Assembly (NCBI RefSeq): GCF_938041965.1 | Contig: NZ_CALISE010000023.1 | Span: 1-64,000, forward strand | Reading direction: 5' to 3' | Length of the DNA stretch: 64,000 nt | Source: an uncultured Mogibacterium sp. | Lineage (GTDB): Bacteria; Bacillota; Clostridia; Peptostreptococcales; Anaerovoracaceae | In this document: positions 23,779-32,709 of the stretch, one piece after another | Layout: each line of letters begins with the position of its first letter | How positions within the stretch are numbered: the stretch's first letter is position 1 | The notes under the pieces: model-generated | What the model saw: only the letters and a program-made list of their open reading frames with translations | Databases searched by the model: none | Told to the model about the DNA's origin: nothing | Made by a program: the position numbers and the translations under genes

Positions 23779-24591
23779 ATGCCTGCACATAACGCACACT
23801 ATCTGTTCGGACGAACTGTTTTAAGTAAGCTACCTGCTGATACTGAAAGGTTAATAAATACTAATGCTGATTCATACGCGGCATTTATTTTCGGGCTCCA
23901 AGGACCTGATATTCTTGCATTTTATAGACCTATATTCCCAAGCATTCTTAATAAAGACGGTGCGACTATTCATCATAGCCCTGGTTCATACTTCTTTAAA
24001 CATGCCTTTAAGGTTGTTCAAGAATCTCCTACTGTAGAGAAAATCAGCTATTTATACGGTGCGATGTGTCACTATATACTCGATTCTCTATGTCACCCTA
24101 CTATTAATAATTATGTAAAAACAACTGGTATGTCACACAGCTTAGTCGAAAGAGATTTTGATCACTATGTGCTAGAGCAGCATGACCTTACACCATTTAC
24201 TATTGAGTTAAAGCTAGTTGCTCCGGTGAGAAAGTATCTCGGTTCTATAATGGCACCTTTTTATGAAACCCCTACCGCTAGCCAGATGCAGCTAGCCACT
24301 AGAGATATGCGGCGTTCAATTCTAATACTTGGCACAAAGAATGACTTCCTTCGAAAGAGGATTCTCTCGATCCTCGCTTCAAATAGAGCAACAAAGAAGC
24401 AGTGTGACATGGTTGCATCTCACGACTACGATCCTCGTTCGGCGGAGAGCAATGCGGAAATTTGGAAGAAGTACGAAATAGCCATAGATAAGGCTGTTTC
24501 TGAAATCGAATACATAAGAAAAAGCCTGATTGATCATGATCAACCAGACCTTAGTCGCTATGAATTAGATTATCTAGGCAAGAAGCACTAG
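23779..24591 (+). CDS. Zinc-dependent phospholipase C-like protein
   Basis: A 270-residue protein of the zinc-dependent phospholipase C fold family found in many Clostridia. It opens with MPAHNAHYLFGRTVL and has several putative metal ligands: GLQGPDILAFY, HHSPGSYFFKHA, YGAMCHYILDSLCHPTI and ERDFDHYVLEQH. No signal peptide is present, so the protein is probably cytosolic and its true substrate is unknown. AGGAGG precedes the ATG. It is convergent with the next gene. Confidence 0.8.
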   Translation: MPAHNAHYLFGRTVLSKLPADTERLINTNADSYAAFIFGLQGPDILAFYRPIFPSILNKDGATIHHSPGSYFFKHAFKVVQESPTVEKISYLYGAMCHYILDSLCHPTINNYVKTTGMSHSLVERDFDHYVLEQHDLTPFTIELKLVAPVRKYLGSIMAPFYETPTASQMQLATRDMRRSILILGTKNDFLRKRILSILASNRATKKQCDMVASHDYDPRSAESNAEIWKKYEIAIDKAVSEIEYIRKSLIDHDQPDLSRYELDYLGKKH

Positions 24592-24595
24592 ATCC

Positions 24596-25042
24596 CTATA
24601 AAAATATCGATGCTCCGTACGTTACCCATGTAACTATAAATGCAGCGACAACTACACCTAGGGCAATTGCAGGGAACGCTCTTTTGAGCTGCATATCCAT
24701 CATCGCAGCCACTAGAGCACCTGTCCATGCTCCAGTTCCAGGAAGTGGAATCGCTACGAGAATCATAAGTCCCCAGAACTCATACCTTAGAACAACATCT
24801 TTATTTCTATCAGCTTTTCGCTCCATCCTTAGAACTATACTGTTTAGCTTATCAGACTTCTTGCGCATCCACGCAAATACGTCCCTTGTAAAAACGACGA
24901 GAAACGGAACTGGTAGCAGATTGCCGAGCACCGCAATTAATGCCGCTTGCCAGATTGGCAGTCCTGCGATTCCAGCACCATACGGTATTGCCCCACGTAG
25001 CTCTATAATAGGCACCATCGCCATAAGAAACGTTTTTAGCAT
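24596..25042 (-). CDS. Small multidrug-export family membrane protein
   Basis: A 148-residue membrane protein of the Sm_multidrug_ex / COG2426 family: MVPIIELRGAIPYGAG at the start, GNLLPVPFLVVF, and ILVAIPLPGTGAWTGALVAA near the end are characteristic. It has about four membrane segments with re-entrant proline-rich loops. Actual drug export is poorly established for the family. A single gene, convergent with the phospholipase-like gene. Confidence 0.85.
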   Translation of the reverse strand: MLKTFLMAMVPIIELRGAIPYGAGIAGLPIWQAALIAVLGNLLPVPFLVVFTRDVFAWMRKKSDKLNSIVLRMERKADRNKDVVLRYEFWGLMILVAIPLPGTGAWTGALVAAMMDMQLKRAFPAIALGVVVAAFIVTWVTYGASIFL

Positions 25043-25251
25043 CTACCCTTCCTTTCTCACAGTTACTATATAGCTGAAAAATAATACCAGTAAATTTATA
25101 CACTCTAGATTTAATTACTATTTATATATTATATTTAACCCATTTATTGTAGCACACGCCGATATCTCTATCAATTCATAATACCCTCACACAGTTTGAT
25201 TGTACTTAAATACCTTTTGTGCTACCATTTACATACTATAGGAGGTACATT

Positions 25252-26631
25252 ATGAAAGATAAAAACGCATGGAATAACTACTCTCCAGAGGAGCTAACAG
25301 CTCTAGAGGATTTAAACAAAGGATACATAGATTTTATTTCAGAGGGAAAGACAGAGCGTGAATGCACAGAGCTTCTAGTCAAAATGGCAGAGGCTCATGG
25401 ATATCGTGACCTAAATGAGGTGATTAAAAATAATGAAACTTTGAGCGTAGGAAGCAAGGTCTACGCGGTTAACATGAATAAGTGTCTTGTTACCTTTAAC
25501 ATAGGCGAAGATATAGTTAAACGTGGTATGAACATACTCGGCGCACACATCGACTCACCAAGAATCGACCTCAAGCAGAACCCATTATATGAGACTGATG
25601 AATTCGCTTATCTAGATACACAATACTATGGCGGCATCAAGAAGTACCAGTGGGTTACCATGCCACTTGCACTTCATGGTGTAATTGCAAAAAAAGACGG
25701 AACCGTTGTTAAGGTAAATATCGGCGAAGATCCATCCGACCCAGTTTTCTTTATCAGCGATTTGCTAATTCACCTAGCGCAGGATCAGATGCAGCTTACA
25801 GCGGCCAAGCTGATCGATGGTGAAAACATGGATATCGTATTCGGCACGCAGCCACTTGACAGCGAGAGTGAATCCGCAGTGAAGGCTAACGTATTAAAGC
25901 TACTCAAGGATAAATACGGTATCGAAGAAGACGACTTCTGGTCGGCTGAGATTGAAGCTGTGCCAGCTGGAAGAGCCAGAGAAGCAGGTTTAGATAGGAG
26001 CCTAATTCTCGGTTATGGGCACGACGATAGATCTTGTGCGTACACTTCTGCTGTTGCTCTCTTCGAAGTTGAAAATCCAAAGACCACTACTTGTGGACTC
26101 TTTGTAGATAAGGAGGAAATCGGGAGCTACGGCGCTACAGGTATGCAGTCTCACTTCTTCGAGGATATAGTTAGAGAGCTACTAGATAGACTAGGAATTT
26201 ACACAGAGCTAAATGCAGCTCGCGTTCTGAGAAATTCTCGCATGCTCTCATCCGATGTAAGTGCAACTTACGACCCTATGTACGCAGACAAGTTCAGCAA
26301 GAGAAACGCTGCTCTCTTCGGTAGAGGAATAGTGTTCAACAAGTACACAGGAAGCAGAGGAAAAGGTGGTTCTAACGACGCTAATGCCGAATATCTCGGC
26401 AAGCTCAGAGCGATCATGCATAAGCACAATGTAATGTTCCAGTCAGCTGAGCTCGGCAAAGTAGATGTCGGTGGTGGTGGTACTATTGCGTATATCTTGG
26501 CACTTTACGGCATGGAAGTTGTAGATAGCGGAATCGCAGTACTCAACATGCATGCTCCATACGAAGCGGTTAGCAAGTCTGACGTATACGAAGCATACAA
26601 GGGTTATAAGGCGTTTATTCTAGAGGCGTAG
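25252..26631 (+). CDS. M18-family aminopeptidase
   Basis: A cytosolic metallo-aminopeptidase (aspartyl aminopeptidase type) that removes N-terminal residues from peptides. The start at 25252 (MKDKNAWNN) is set by AGGAGG seven bases upstream; the frame is open for 11 more codons before it. The product is 459 residues. Conserved metal and catalytic blocks are GAHIDSPRIDLK, GYGHDDRSCAY, DKEEIGSYGATG, SSDVSATYDP and the final LNMHAPYE. It stands alone and fits a peptide-fermenting lifestyle. Confidence 0.93.
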   Translation: MKDKNAWNNYSPEELTALEDLNKGYIDFISEGKTERECTELLVKMAEAHGYRDLNEVIKNNETLSVGSKVYAVNMNKCLVTFNIGEDIVKRGMNILGAHIDSPRIDLKQNPLYETDEFAYLDTQYYGGIKKYQWVTMPLALHGVIAKKDGTVVKVNIGEDPSDPVFFISDLLIHLAQDQMQLTAAKLIDGENMDIVFGTQPLDSESESAVKANVLKLLKDKYGIEEDDFWSAEIEAVPAGRAREAGLDRSLILGYGHDDRSCAYTSAVALFEVENPKTTTCGLFVDKEEIGSYGATGMQSHFFEDIVRELLDRLGIYTELNAARVLRNSRMLSSDVSATYDPMYADKFSKRNAALFGRGIVFNKYTGSRGKGGSNDANAEYLGKLRAIMHKHNVMFQSAELGKVDVGGGGTIAYILALYGMEVVDSGIAVLNMHAPYEAVSKSDVYEAYKGYKAFILEA

Positions 26632-26727
26632 TCTCAAAAACGCTGATCTATATATCAGAACTGCGAATTGTAAGATAACAATTAAGCTAAAACACAGGTA
26701 ATACACACTATAACAGTAATTATAAAG

Positions 26728-26758
26728 AATACCCCGCCTCCATAGGAGACGGGGTATT
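26728..26758. terminator. Bidirectional terminator between the aminopeptidase and hydA
   Basis: Stem AATACCCCG / CGGGGTATT with a CCTCC/GGAG extension inside. It lies between convergent genes, with T-rich sequence mainly on the minus-strand side (ttctttataatt). Confidence 0.75.
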
Positions 26759-26775
26759 GTAATCTTAATCAATAA

Positions 26776-28530
26776 TTAGTCGGCCTGCTTATTCACACCT
26801 CTATTTACATATGAAGTATGTAGCAAATGATGTGCCTTCTCGCCTCCTGGAACTCCGAGATAATCATCGTACATCTTGACAATTACTGGATTCTCATGAG
26901 CCTTACGAATTGGAGCATTCTTATCCAAGGTATAAAGACCTTTTGCTCTTTCAGCTCTGACATCGATAAAGTTTCTAACCTGGGAGTCTACATGTGGCTG
27001 TCCACCACCATTTACACAGCCTCCAGGACATCCCATGATTTCTATGAAGGTGTAGTCAGCTTCTCCTGCCTTTACCTTGTCCATGATTATTCTGGCGTTT
27101 GCCAGCCCGCTGGCAACAGCAACCTTAACCTTCTTGCCCTGCAGGTCGTATTCGGCCTCTTTTACGCCCTTTACGCCACGAACATCTACGAAGTCAAGAT
27201 CAATAAGCTCTTCGCCTGTAAGCTTTTCTACAGCTGTTCTGAGTGCTGCCTCCATTACACCACCAGTAGCACCAAAGATTACTCCCGCTCCAGTGTATTC
27301 ACCCAGTGGATTATCGTATGGCTCATCTTCAAGCTTCATAAACTCGATACCAGCCATCCTGATCATCTTCGCAAGTTCACGAGTTGTAAGTGAATAATCA
27401 ACATCCTGATATCCATCAGTTCCCTGATCATCTCTTCCGAGCTCATGCTTCTTCGCTGTACATGGCATGACACTTACAGATACTATTTTGTCTACCGGGA
27501 TACCCATAACATCTGCGTAGTATGATTTTGTCACAGCACCGAACATCTGCTGTGGCGACTTGCATGTAGATAGATTAGGAATTAGTTCTGGGTAGTAGTG
27601 CTCGCAGAACTTAACCCATCCAGGAGAGCAAGATGAAATCATAGGAAGGACTCCGCCCCCCTTAACTCTCTCAACAAGCTCATTTGCCTCCTCAACGATG
27701 GTGAGGTCAGCCGAGAAATTCGTATCGAATACTCTATCAAAGCCAAGCCTGTGTAGAGCTGCCGACAACTTACCTTCCACTTCCGTACCTATCGGTTGAT
27801 CAAAACACTCAGCGAGCGCAACTCTGGTAGAAGGAGCAGCCTGAACGACTACGAACTTATCTGGGTCTTCAATCGCTTCCTTAACCTGCGTGATAGAATC
27901 CTTCTCATATAGAGCGCCTACTGGACAAGCAATAATACACTGTCCACAATTTACGCAGCTAGTCTCAGCTAAAGGAATATTGAAAGTCGTCCCAACGTAA
28001 GTATCAAATCCTCTCTTGTTAGCACCGATTACTCCGATACTCTGAAGATTATTACATGCTCCTATGCAGCGACGACATAGTATACACTTGCTGTTGTCGC
28101 GAACTATTGACTTCGAACTATCTTCTATTACGGAATGATTTTTTGCACCCTTGTAGTACTCAGTATCATCTACCCCGTACCTTCTACATAGCTTTAGAAG
28201 CTCGCAGTTGCCACTTCTGAAGCAACCTAGGCAGTCCATGTTGTGATCTGATAATAGAAGCTGCAAATTCTTTCTTCTATACTCAACTATCTTCGGTGTA
28301 TTAGTACGTGCAACCATTCCGTCAAATACAGGGAATACACATGCTGCCGCAAGTGCACGAGCACCCTCTACTTCACATAGGCACATTCTACATGCACCAA
28401 TTTCATTTACATCCTTTAGATAACATAGCGTAGGGATATCAACTCCTGCGATGTGCGCTGCTTCGAGTAGCGTAGAACCTTCAGGAACATTAACCTCTAT
28501 GTTATCAATTGTTACTTTAACATCTGACAT
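26776..28530 (-). CDS. hydA: NADH-linked [FeFe] hydrogenase catalytic subunit
   Basis: Evolves H2, or takes it up, at the H-cluster. Domains: 2Fe-2S ferredoxin (1-80; Cys36, 47, 50, 64), His-Cys 4Fe-4S segment (about 95-115), two 4Fe-4S clusters (149-159 and 192-202), and the H-cluster domain. H-cluster ligands are in L1 SSCSPGW (Cys301), L2 MPCTAKKHE (Cys357) and L3 MGCPGGCVNGG (Cys501, Cys505). The L1 residue after Cys301 is Ser, where well-studied enzymes carry the proton-relay Cys. Together with hydB and hydC it forms a trimeric NADH-dependent, possibly electron-bifurcating, group A enzyme. Confidence 0.96.
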   Translation of the reverse strand: MSDVKVTIDNIEVNVPEGSTLLEAAHIAGVDIPTLCYLKDVNEIGACRMCLCEVEGARALAAACVFPVFDGMVARTNTPKIVEYRRKNLQLLLSDHNMDCLGCFRSGNCELLKLCRRYGVDDTEYYKGAKNHSVIEDSSKSIVRDNSKCILCRRCIGACNNLQSIGVIGANKRGFDTYVGTTFNIPLAETSCVNCGQCIIACPVGALYEKDSITQVKEAIEDPDKFVVVQAAPSTRVALAECFDQPIGTEVEGKLSAALHRLGFDRVFDTNFSADLTIVEEANELVERVKGGGVLPMISSCSPGWVKFCEHYYPELIPNLSTCKSPQQMFGAVTKSYYADVMGIPVDKIVSVSVMPCTAKKHELGRDDQGTDGYQDVDYSLTTRELAKMIRMAGIEFMKLEDEPYDNPLGEYTGAGVIFGATGGVMEAALRTAVEKLTGEELIDLDFVDVRGVKGVKEAEYDLQGKKVKVAVASGLANARIIMDKVKAGEADYTFIEIMGCPGGCVNGGGQPHVDSQVRNFIDVRAERAKGLYTLDKNAPIRKAHENPVIVKMYDDYLGVPGGEKAHHLLHTSYVNRGVNKQAD

Positions 28531-28543
28531 CTCGTTTCCTCCA

Positions 28544-30445
28544 CTACTTTCTGATTATTGCACCGAATCTGCAGTTATCCATACATGCTCCGCACTTGAT
28601 ACACTTAGCAGTATCAATTACATGAGGCATCTTAACTGCTCCAGAGATAGCATCAACTGGGCAGTTTCTAGCACAGAGAGTACATCCCTTACATTTCTCT
28701 TCGATGATGCTGTACTTGAGTAGCTTCTTGCAGACACCCGCAGGACATGTCTTATCCTTTATGTGTGCAACGTACTCATCTCTAAAGAATCTCATTGTCG
28801 AAAGAACTGGGTTTGGTGCTGTCTGGCCAAGCCCACATAGCGAGTTGGTCTGAATAAAGTTAGCCAATTCCTCGAGCTTTTCAAGGTCTTCCATCTCACC
28901 TTTTCCCTCGGAGATTCTCGTTAGTATTTCGAGCATTCTCTTAGTACCAACTCTGCAAGGTGTACACTTGCCACATGACTCACTAACCGTAAATTCTAGG
29001 AAGAACTTTGCGATGTCTACCATGCAGCTATCTTCATCCATTACGATAAGACCGCCAGAGCCCATCATACATCCGATGCTCTTTAGGTTCTCGAAGTCGA
29101 TAGGGATATCATAGTATGTGCTAGGTATGCATCCGCCAGATGGACCACCTGTCTGAGCAGCTTTAAATTTCTTACCGTTTGGAACTCCGCCACCGATATT
29201 TTCAACTACATCACGCAGAGTTGTACCCATGGGAACTTCTACAAGCCCTGTATTGTTAATCCTACCACCTAATGCGAATACCTTAGTTCCTGGGGATAGC
29301 TCAGTTCCGAGAGAACTGAACCACTCTGGACCCTTGTTAAATATCACTGGTATGTTAGCATAGGTTTCAACGTTGTTTAGAATTGTTGGACATCCGAACA
29401 ATCCCTTTACAGCAGGGAACGGTGGACGAGGGTGTGGTTCACCTCTATTTCCTTCGATAGAAGTTAGAAGAGCAGTTTCCTCTCCACAGACGAATGCTCC
29501 AGCTCCGAGTCTTAAGTCGATATCAAAGTTAAAACCTGTACCAAATATATCCTTACCAATCAGTCCATATTCCCTAGCCTGCTTTAGTGCAATCTCTAGC
29601 CTATTAACGGCAATCGGATACTCAGCACGAACATAGATGTATCCCTGATCTGCGCCAATTGCATATCCTGCAATGGCCATGGCTTCGAAAACTGAATGCG
29701 GATCGCCTTCTAATATTGAACGATCCATGAATGCACCTGGGTCTCCCTCGTCGGCATTACAACATACGTATTTCTGGACTTCTCCTCTATTGCCAGATGC
29801 GAACTTCCATTTCTTTCCTGTTGGAAATCCTGCACCACCACGGCCTCTAATACCACTGTCGAGTACAGTCTGGATAACCTCATCTGGGGTCATCTCCGTT
29901 AAACATCTGCCCAGTGCTTCATATCCACCTGTAGCGATGTATTCATCGATATTCTCTGGATCAATTACTCCACAATTTCTAAGTGCAATTCTCTCCTGCT
30001 TAGTGTAGAAGTCTGACTCTGTCATCGTCTTTGCTGGACTTCCATCTGTAGTCTCCTCTTTGAGCATGTATTTGTCAGTCGGAACGCCACCGACGATATG
30101 CTCATTAACGATTGCCTCTACCTTCTCAGGATCAACTTCTTCATAGTAAACAGAGCCAGGATGGACTACAACTACGGGACCCTTAGCACAGAGACCAAGA
30201 CATCCCGTCTGAATAATCTTTACATCATCTTGAAGACCATGCTCTTTGAGATGAGTCTCAAAAGCTTTAACTACATCTAAGCTGTGGTTAGATGTACATC
30301 CCGTACCACCGCAAACTAATATATAATTCTTATGAACCTGCGCACCTTCAGCCTCCGATGAGATAGTTGCTTCACTACCTAGTCTGAGGTTTACTTGGCA
30401 CATCATCTTATTCTTGATGGCTCTAAGTTCATTAAGCGATTTCAT
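28544..30445 (-). CDS. hydB: Hydrogenase NADH-binding subunit (NuoF-like)
   Basis: Carries FMN, NADH site and Fe-S clusters. An N-terminal thioredoxin-like 2Fe-2S domain (VCGGTGCTSN, IIQTGCLGLCAKGP), then the NuoF core (GRGGAGFPTGKKWKFA, ADEGDPGAFMDRS, GAGAFVCGEETALL), the ESCGKCTPCRVGTKRM cluster, and C-terminal twin 4Fe-4S motifs (CKGCTLCARNCPVDA, CIKCGACMDNC). The ATG at 30445 is preferred because GGAGG lies six bases before it and the earlier in-frame ATG lies inside that site. The product is 633 residues. It lies between hydC and hydA. Confidence 0.96.
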   Translation of the reverse strand: MKSLNELRAIKNKMMCQVNLRLGSEATISSEAEGAQVHKNYILVCGGTGCTSNHSLDVVKAFETHLKEHGLQDDVKIIQTGCLGLCAKGPVVVVHPGSVYYEEVDPEKVEAIVNEHIVGGVPTDKYMLKEETTDGSPAKTMTESDFYTKQERIALRNCGVIDPENIDEYIATGGYEALGRCLTEMTPDEVIQTVLDSGIRGRGGAGFPTGKKWKFASGNRGEVQKYVCCNADEGDPGAFMDRSILEGDPHSVFEAMAIAGYAIGADQGYIYVRAEYPIAVNRLEIALKQAREYGLIGKDIFGTGFNFDIDLRLGAGAFVCGEETALLTSIEGNRGEPHPRPPFPAVKGLFGCPTILNNVETYANIPVIFNKGPEWFSSLGTELSPGTKVFALGGRINNTGLVEVPMGTTLRDVVENIGGGVPNGKKFKAAQTGGPSGGCIPSTYYDIPIDFENLKSIGCMMGSGGLIVMDEDSCMVDIAKFFLEFTVSESCGKCTPCRVGTKRMLEILTRISEGKGEMEDLEKLEELANFIQTNSLCGLGQTAPNPVLSTMRFFRDEYVAHIKDKTCPAGVCKKLLKYSIIEEKCKGCTLCARNCPVDAISGAVKMPHVIDTAKCIKCGACMDNCRFGAIIRK

Positions 30446-30499
30446 AATAACCTCCATAGTCTACACAACGCTGCTAAGCGTATCATTTACAAACGAAAA

Positions 30500-30988
30500 C
30501 TACATGTATTTAGCAAGAACCTCTGGAATCTTATCCGCAGTCATTTTGCCATATACGTCTCCACCAACGATAACTACTGGAGCTAGTCCACAAGCTCCAA
30601 CGCAGCGGCATGAATCTAAGGAAAACTTTCCATCTGGTGTGCATTCTCCATCACCAATCTTGAGTTCCTCAACGCACTTATCAAATATATCTCCTGCACC
30701 TTTAACGTAACATGCTGTTCCGAGACAGACTGAAACTTCATGTTCACCCTTAGGTGACATAGAGAACTGTGCATAGAATGTAGCTACACCATACACCTTC
30801 TCCATCGGGAAACCTGTTCCATCGGAAATGATTTTCTGAACCTGATATGGAAGATAACCGTATATCTCCTGTGCATGCTGCATGATTGGCATCAAGCAGC
30901 CCTTCTCACCTTTAAGCTCGTCAATAACCTTTAGTAATTGCTGTTCTTGCTCAGGTGTGCCCTTGAATGGGACATTTGAAACCTTCAT
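30500..30988 (-). CDS. hydC: Hydrogenase subunit, NuoE-like 2Fe-2S protein
   Basis: A thioredoxin-fold 2Fe-2S subunit that passes electrons to HydB. The 162 residues contain the cluster ligands in CLGTACYVKGA and CRCVGACGLAP, and the NuoE signature YGVATFYAQFS. The ATG at 30988 is set by GGAGG eight bases upstream (inside an earlier in-frame TTG start). First gene of hydCBA. Confidence 0.95.
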   Translation of the reverse strand: MKVSNVPFKGTPEQEQQLLKVIDELKGEKGCLMPIMQHAQEIYGYLPYQVQKIISDGTGFPMEKVYGVATFYAQFSMSPKGEHEVSVCLGTACYVKGAGDIFDKCVEELKIGDGECTPDGKFSLDSCRCVGACGLAPVVIVGGDVYGKMTADKIPEVLAKYM

Positions 30989-31031
30989 ACCTAGAACCTC
31001 CTTCAACCAAATTAGTTAGTGATATTTAACA

Positions 31032-31054
31032 AAATTAAATCATATGTTTAATTT
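31032..31054. promoter_or_regulatory. AT-rich dyad just downstream of the hyd -10 box
   Basis: AAATTAAA (31032-31039) and TTTAATTT (31047-31054) form a perfect 8-7-8 dyad next to the -10 box, a good place for a repressor. It does not match the Rex consensus (TTGTTAA-N4-TTAACAA), although a half-like TTGTTAA lies nearby. Confidence 0.35.
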
Positions 31055-31083
31055 ATTATATATATTAAATAAATTTATTTCAA
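31055..31083 (-). promoter_or_regulatory. Promoter of hydCBA
   Basis: On the minus strand TTGAAA (31083-31078), 17-base spacer, TATAAT (31060-31055). Confidence 0.7.
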
Positions 31084-31144
31084 TGATAGTTACGAATCTA
31101 TCTATGTGATGAAACCATTCATTTTACTGTTACTTTCGCTGTAA

Positions 31145-31153
31145 TTATCCACA
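31145..31153 (+). other. Single DnaA-box sequence
   Basis: TTATCCACA, a perfect DnaA-box match, between the hyd and DRTGG promoters. Only one copy is seen, so this is not an origin; it may be chance or mild DnaA control. Confidence 0.3.
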
Positions 31154-31178
31154 GCTTTTTCGATAAATCCACTCGCAA

Positions 31179-31206
31179 TTGATAATTGTGTAACGTATAA
31201 TATAAT
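31179..31206 (+). promoter_or_regulatory. Promoter of the DRTGG-domain gene
   Basis: TTGATA (31179-31184), 16-base spacer, TATAAT (31201-31206). A second TATAAT overlaps by one base (31196-31201). Confidence 0.6.
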
Positions 31207-31244
31207 CATAATTGTATATCTCTGTGCTGACTATGGAGGACAAA

Positions 31245-31589
31245 ATGACACTACTTGAAATTAATTCTATCATAGAAGGAAAGATCCTAACCAAGAATCC
31301 AGATCTAAATCTTGATCTAGTTAATGCCTTTTCATCTGATGTAATAAGTCACATCGTAACATATGCTAGCGATAAGTCGATACTTATCACGGCAGTGTAT
31401 AACCCTCAAATCCTTAAAACCGCTGAAATGAAAGGTGTTCAATGTGTCATACTGATTGGCATTTACGAACCAGAGCCATCGCTTGTCACTCTTGCAAATT
31501 CATTGGGAATCACTTTGCTTCGTTCTACTTTTTCAATGTATGTTACTTGCGGGAAGCTTTATAGCAGCGGTTTGCAGGGTGCTTTTTAA
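31245..31589 (+). CDS. DRTGG-domain protein next to the hydrogenase
   Basis: A 114-residue protein that looks like a stand-alone DRTGG domain (a CBS-linked, probably nucleotide-sensing fold): VNAFSSDVISHIVTYA, followed by LKTAEMKGVQCVILIGIYEP. The start at 31245 is set by GGAGG seven bases before the ATG. Such genes are often found beside [FeFe]-hydrogenase or Nuo-like genes in Clostridia; here it is divergent from hydCBA. A regulatory role is inferred from context, not shown. Confidence 0.7.
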   Translation: MTLLEINSIIEGKILTKNPDLNLDLVNAFSSDVISHIVTYASDKSILITAVYNPQILKTAEMKGVQCVILIGIYEPEPSLVTLANSLGITLLRSTFSMYVTCGKLYSSGLQGAF

Positions 31590-31604
31590 TATAAGGAGGA
31601 CATT

Positions 31605-32624
31605 ATGATATATCCTAAATTTCCTGAACAAGGTTCCTCTCTAGGCATCTGTGCCCCGAGCGCTGGAGTTGGTCACAAAATTAAATTGTTTGATAAATCA
31701 TTAGCAGCCCTTAAATCATCGGGCTTTGACATTATAGAAACAGCTAGTGTTAGGAATGATAATATAAAATCTGCTGATGCTAAGACTCGTGGTGAAGAGT
31801 TTAACTTTCTCGTTCAAAATCCTGATGTAGAGATGATTGTTTCTGCAGCTGGTGGTGATTATAACATAGAAATATTACCTTACTTAGATACAGAGACGTT
31901 GGCTAATTACCCTAAGTGGATTGCCGGTGCAAGCGACCCAACTAATATTATGTACTATGTAACGACTAAACTCGACATAGCTACGATGTATGGCTTTAAT
32001 GCTGGCAGCTTCGATTGGGATACACTTCATGAGTTTCAGAAGAATTCACTCGAGCTTATGATTGGCAACACTATAAAACAATATTCATTCGATAAGTATG
32101 ACTCAAGCACCGACTTTAGCGTTCAGGATGTGGTTCTTGATGGAGACGTAAATTGGCAGCTATCAATGCCAGGTACAGGTGAGATAATAGATAAATCGTC
32201 CGCTGCTGATTCACCAAGGCTAATAGCTGAGGGGCGACTTATCGGAGGATGCGTAGATTGCATCGCGAAGCTTATAGGAACACCTTTCGATGGCACTAAA
32301 TCATTTGTAAAAAAATATCCTCGCAAGATATGGTTCTTAGATAATTTTGCTATGACCTCGTTTGATCTGTATCTCACGATGATGCAGATGAAGTACTGCG
32401 GTTACTTTAAAGGAACCACAGCGATAGTATTTGGAAGAACTATGTTCGGAGACAAATCCGACGAGGAATATATCGCACAGCTACGCCAAGCTATTCCAGA
32501 TATCCCATTCATCTGGAATGCCGATATAGGCCATGTAAAGCCTTGCTTTACAGTGATAAATGGTGCGTACGGCAGAGTTACATGTGCTCAGGGCAAGGGC
32601 ACTCTGGAGCAGGCGCTTGTGTAA
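31605..32624 (+). CDS. S66-family peptidase (LD-carboxypeptidase / MccF-like)
   Basis: A 339-residue serine peptidase of the S66 fold, which in the family trims L,D-linked peptidoglycan peptides or self-immunity substrates. Visible features: start SLGICAPSAGVG, MIVSAAGGDYNIEILPYLD, the nucleophile region IAGASDPTNIMYY (Ser), IGGCVDCIAKLIGT, and the C-terminal GHVKPCFTVINGA (His). There is no signal peptide, so it acts inside the cell. It follows the DRTGG gene after 15 bases and shares its transcript; a terminator follows. Confidence 0.85.
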   Translation: MIYPKFPEQGSSLGICAPSAGVGHKIKLFDKSLAALKSSGFDIIETASVRNDNIKSADAKTRGEEFNFLVQNPDVEMIVSAAGGDYNIEILPYLDTETLANYPKWIAGASDPTNIMYYVTTKLDIATMYGFNAGSFDWDTLHEFQKNSLELMIGNTIKQYSFDKYDSSTDFSVQDVVLDGDVNWQLSMPGTGEIIDKSSAADSPRLIAEGRLIGGCVDCIAKLIGTPFDGTKSFVKKYPRKIWFLDNFAMTSFDLYLTMMQMKYCGYFKGTTAIVFGRTMFGDKSDEEYIAQLRQAIPDIPFIWNADIGHVKPCFTVINGAYGRVTCAQGKGTLEQALV

Positions 32625-32647
32625 CGCCTAAAAAGCAAATACAACAC

Positions 32648-32676
32648 AAGGCAGATGCTGATGCATCTGCCTTTTT
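32648..32676 (+). terminator. Terminator after the S66 peptidase gene
   Basis: AAGGCAGATGC / GCATCTGCCTT, 11-bp perfect stem with loop tgat, followed by TTT and gc. Confidence 0.85.
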
Positions 32677-32709
32677 GCTATTTAAAACTAATAAATCTAA
32701 AATCATCAT

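Noticed and set aside
31145..31153. Replication origin suggested by a perfect DnaA box.
   Set aside because: Only one box, with no AT-rich unwinding cluster and no dnaA/dnaN genes nearby.
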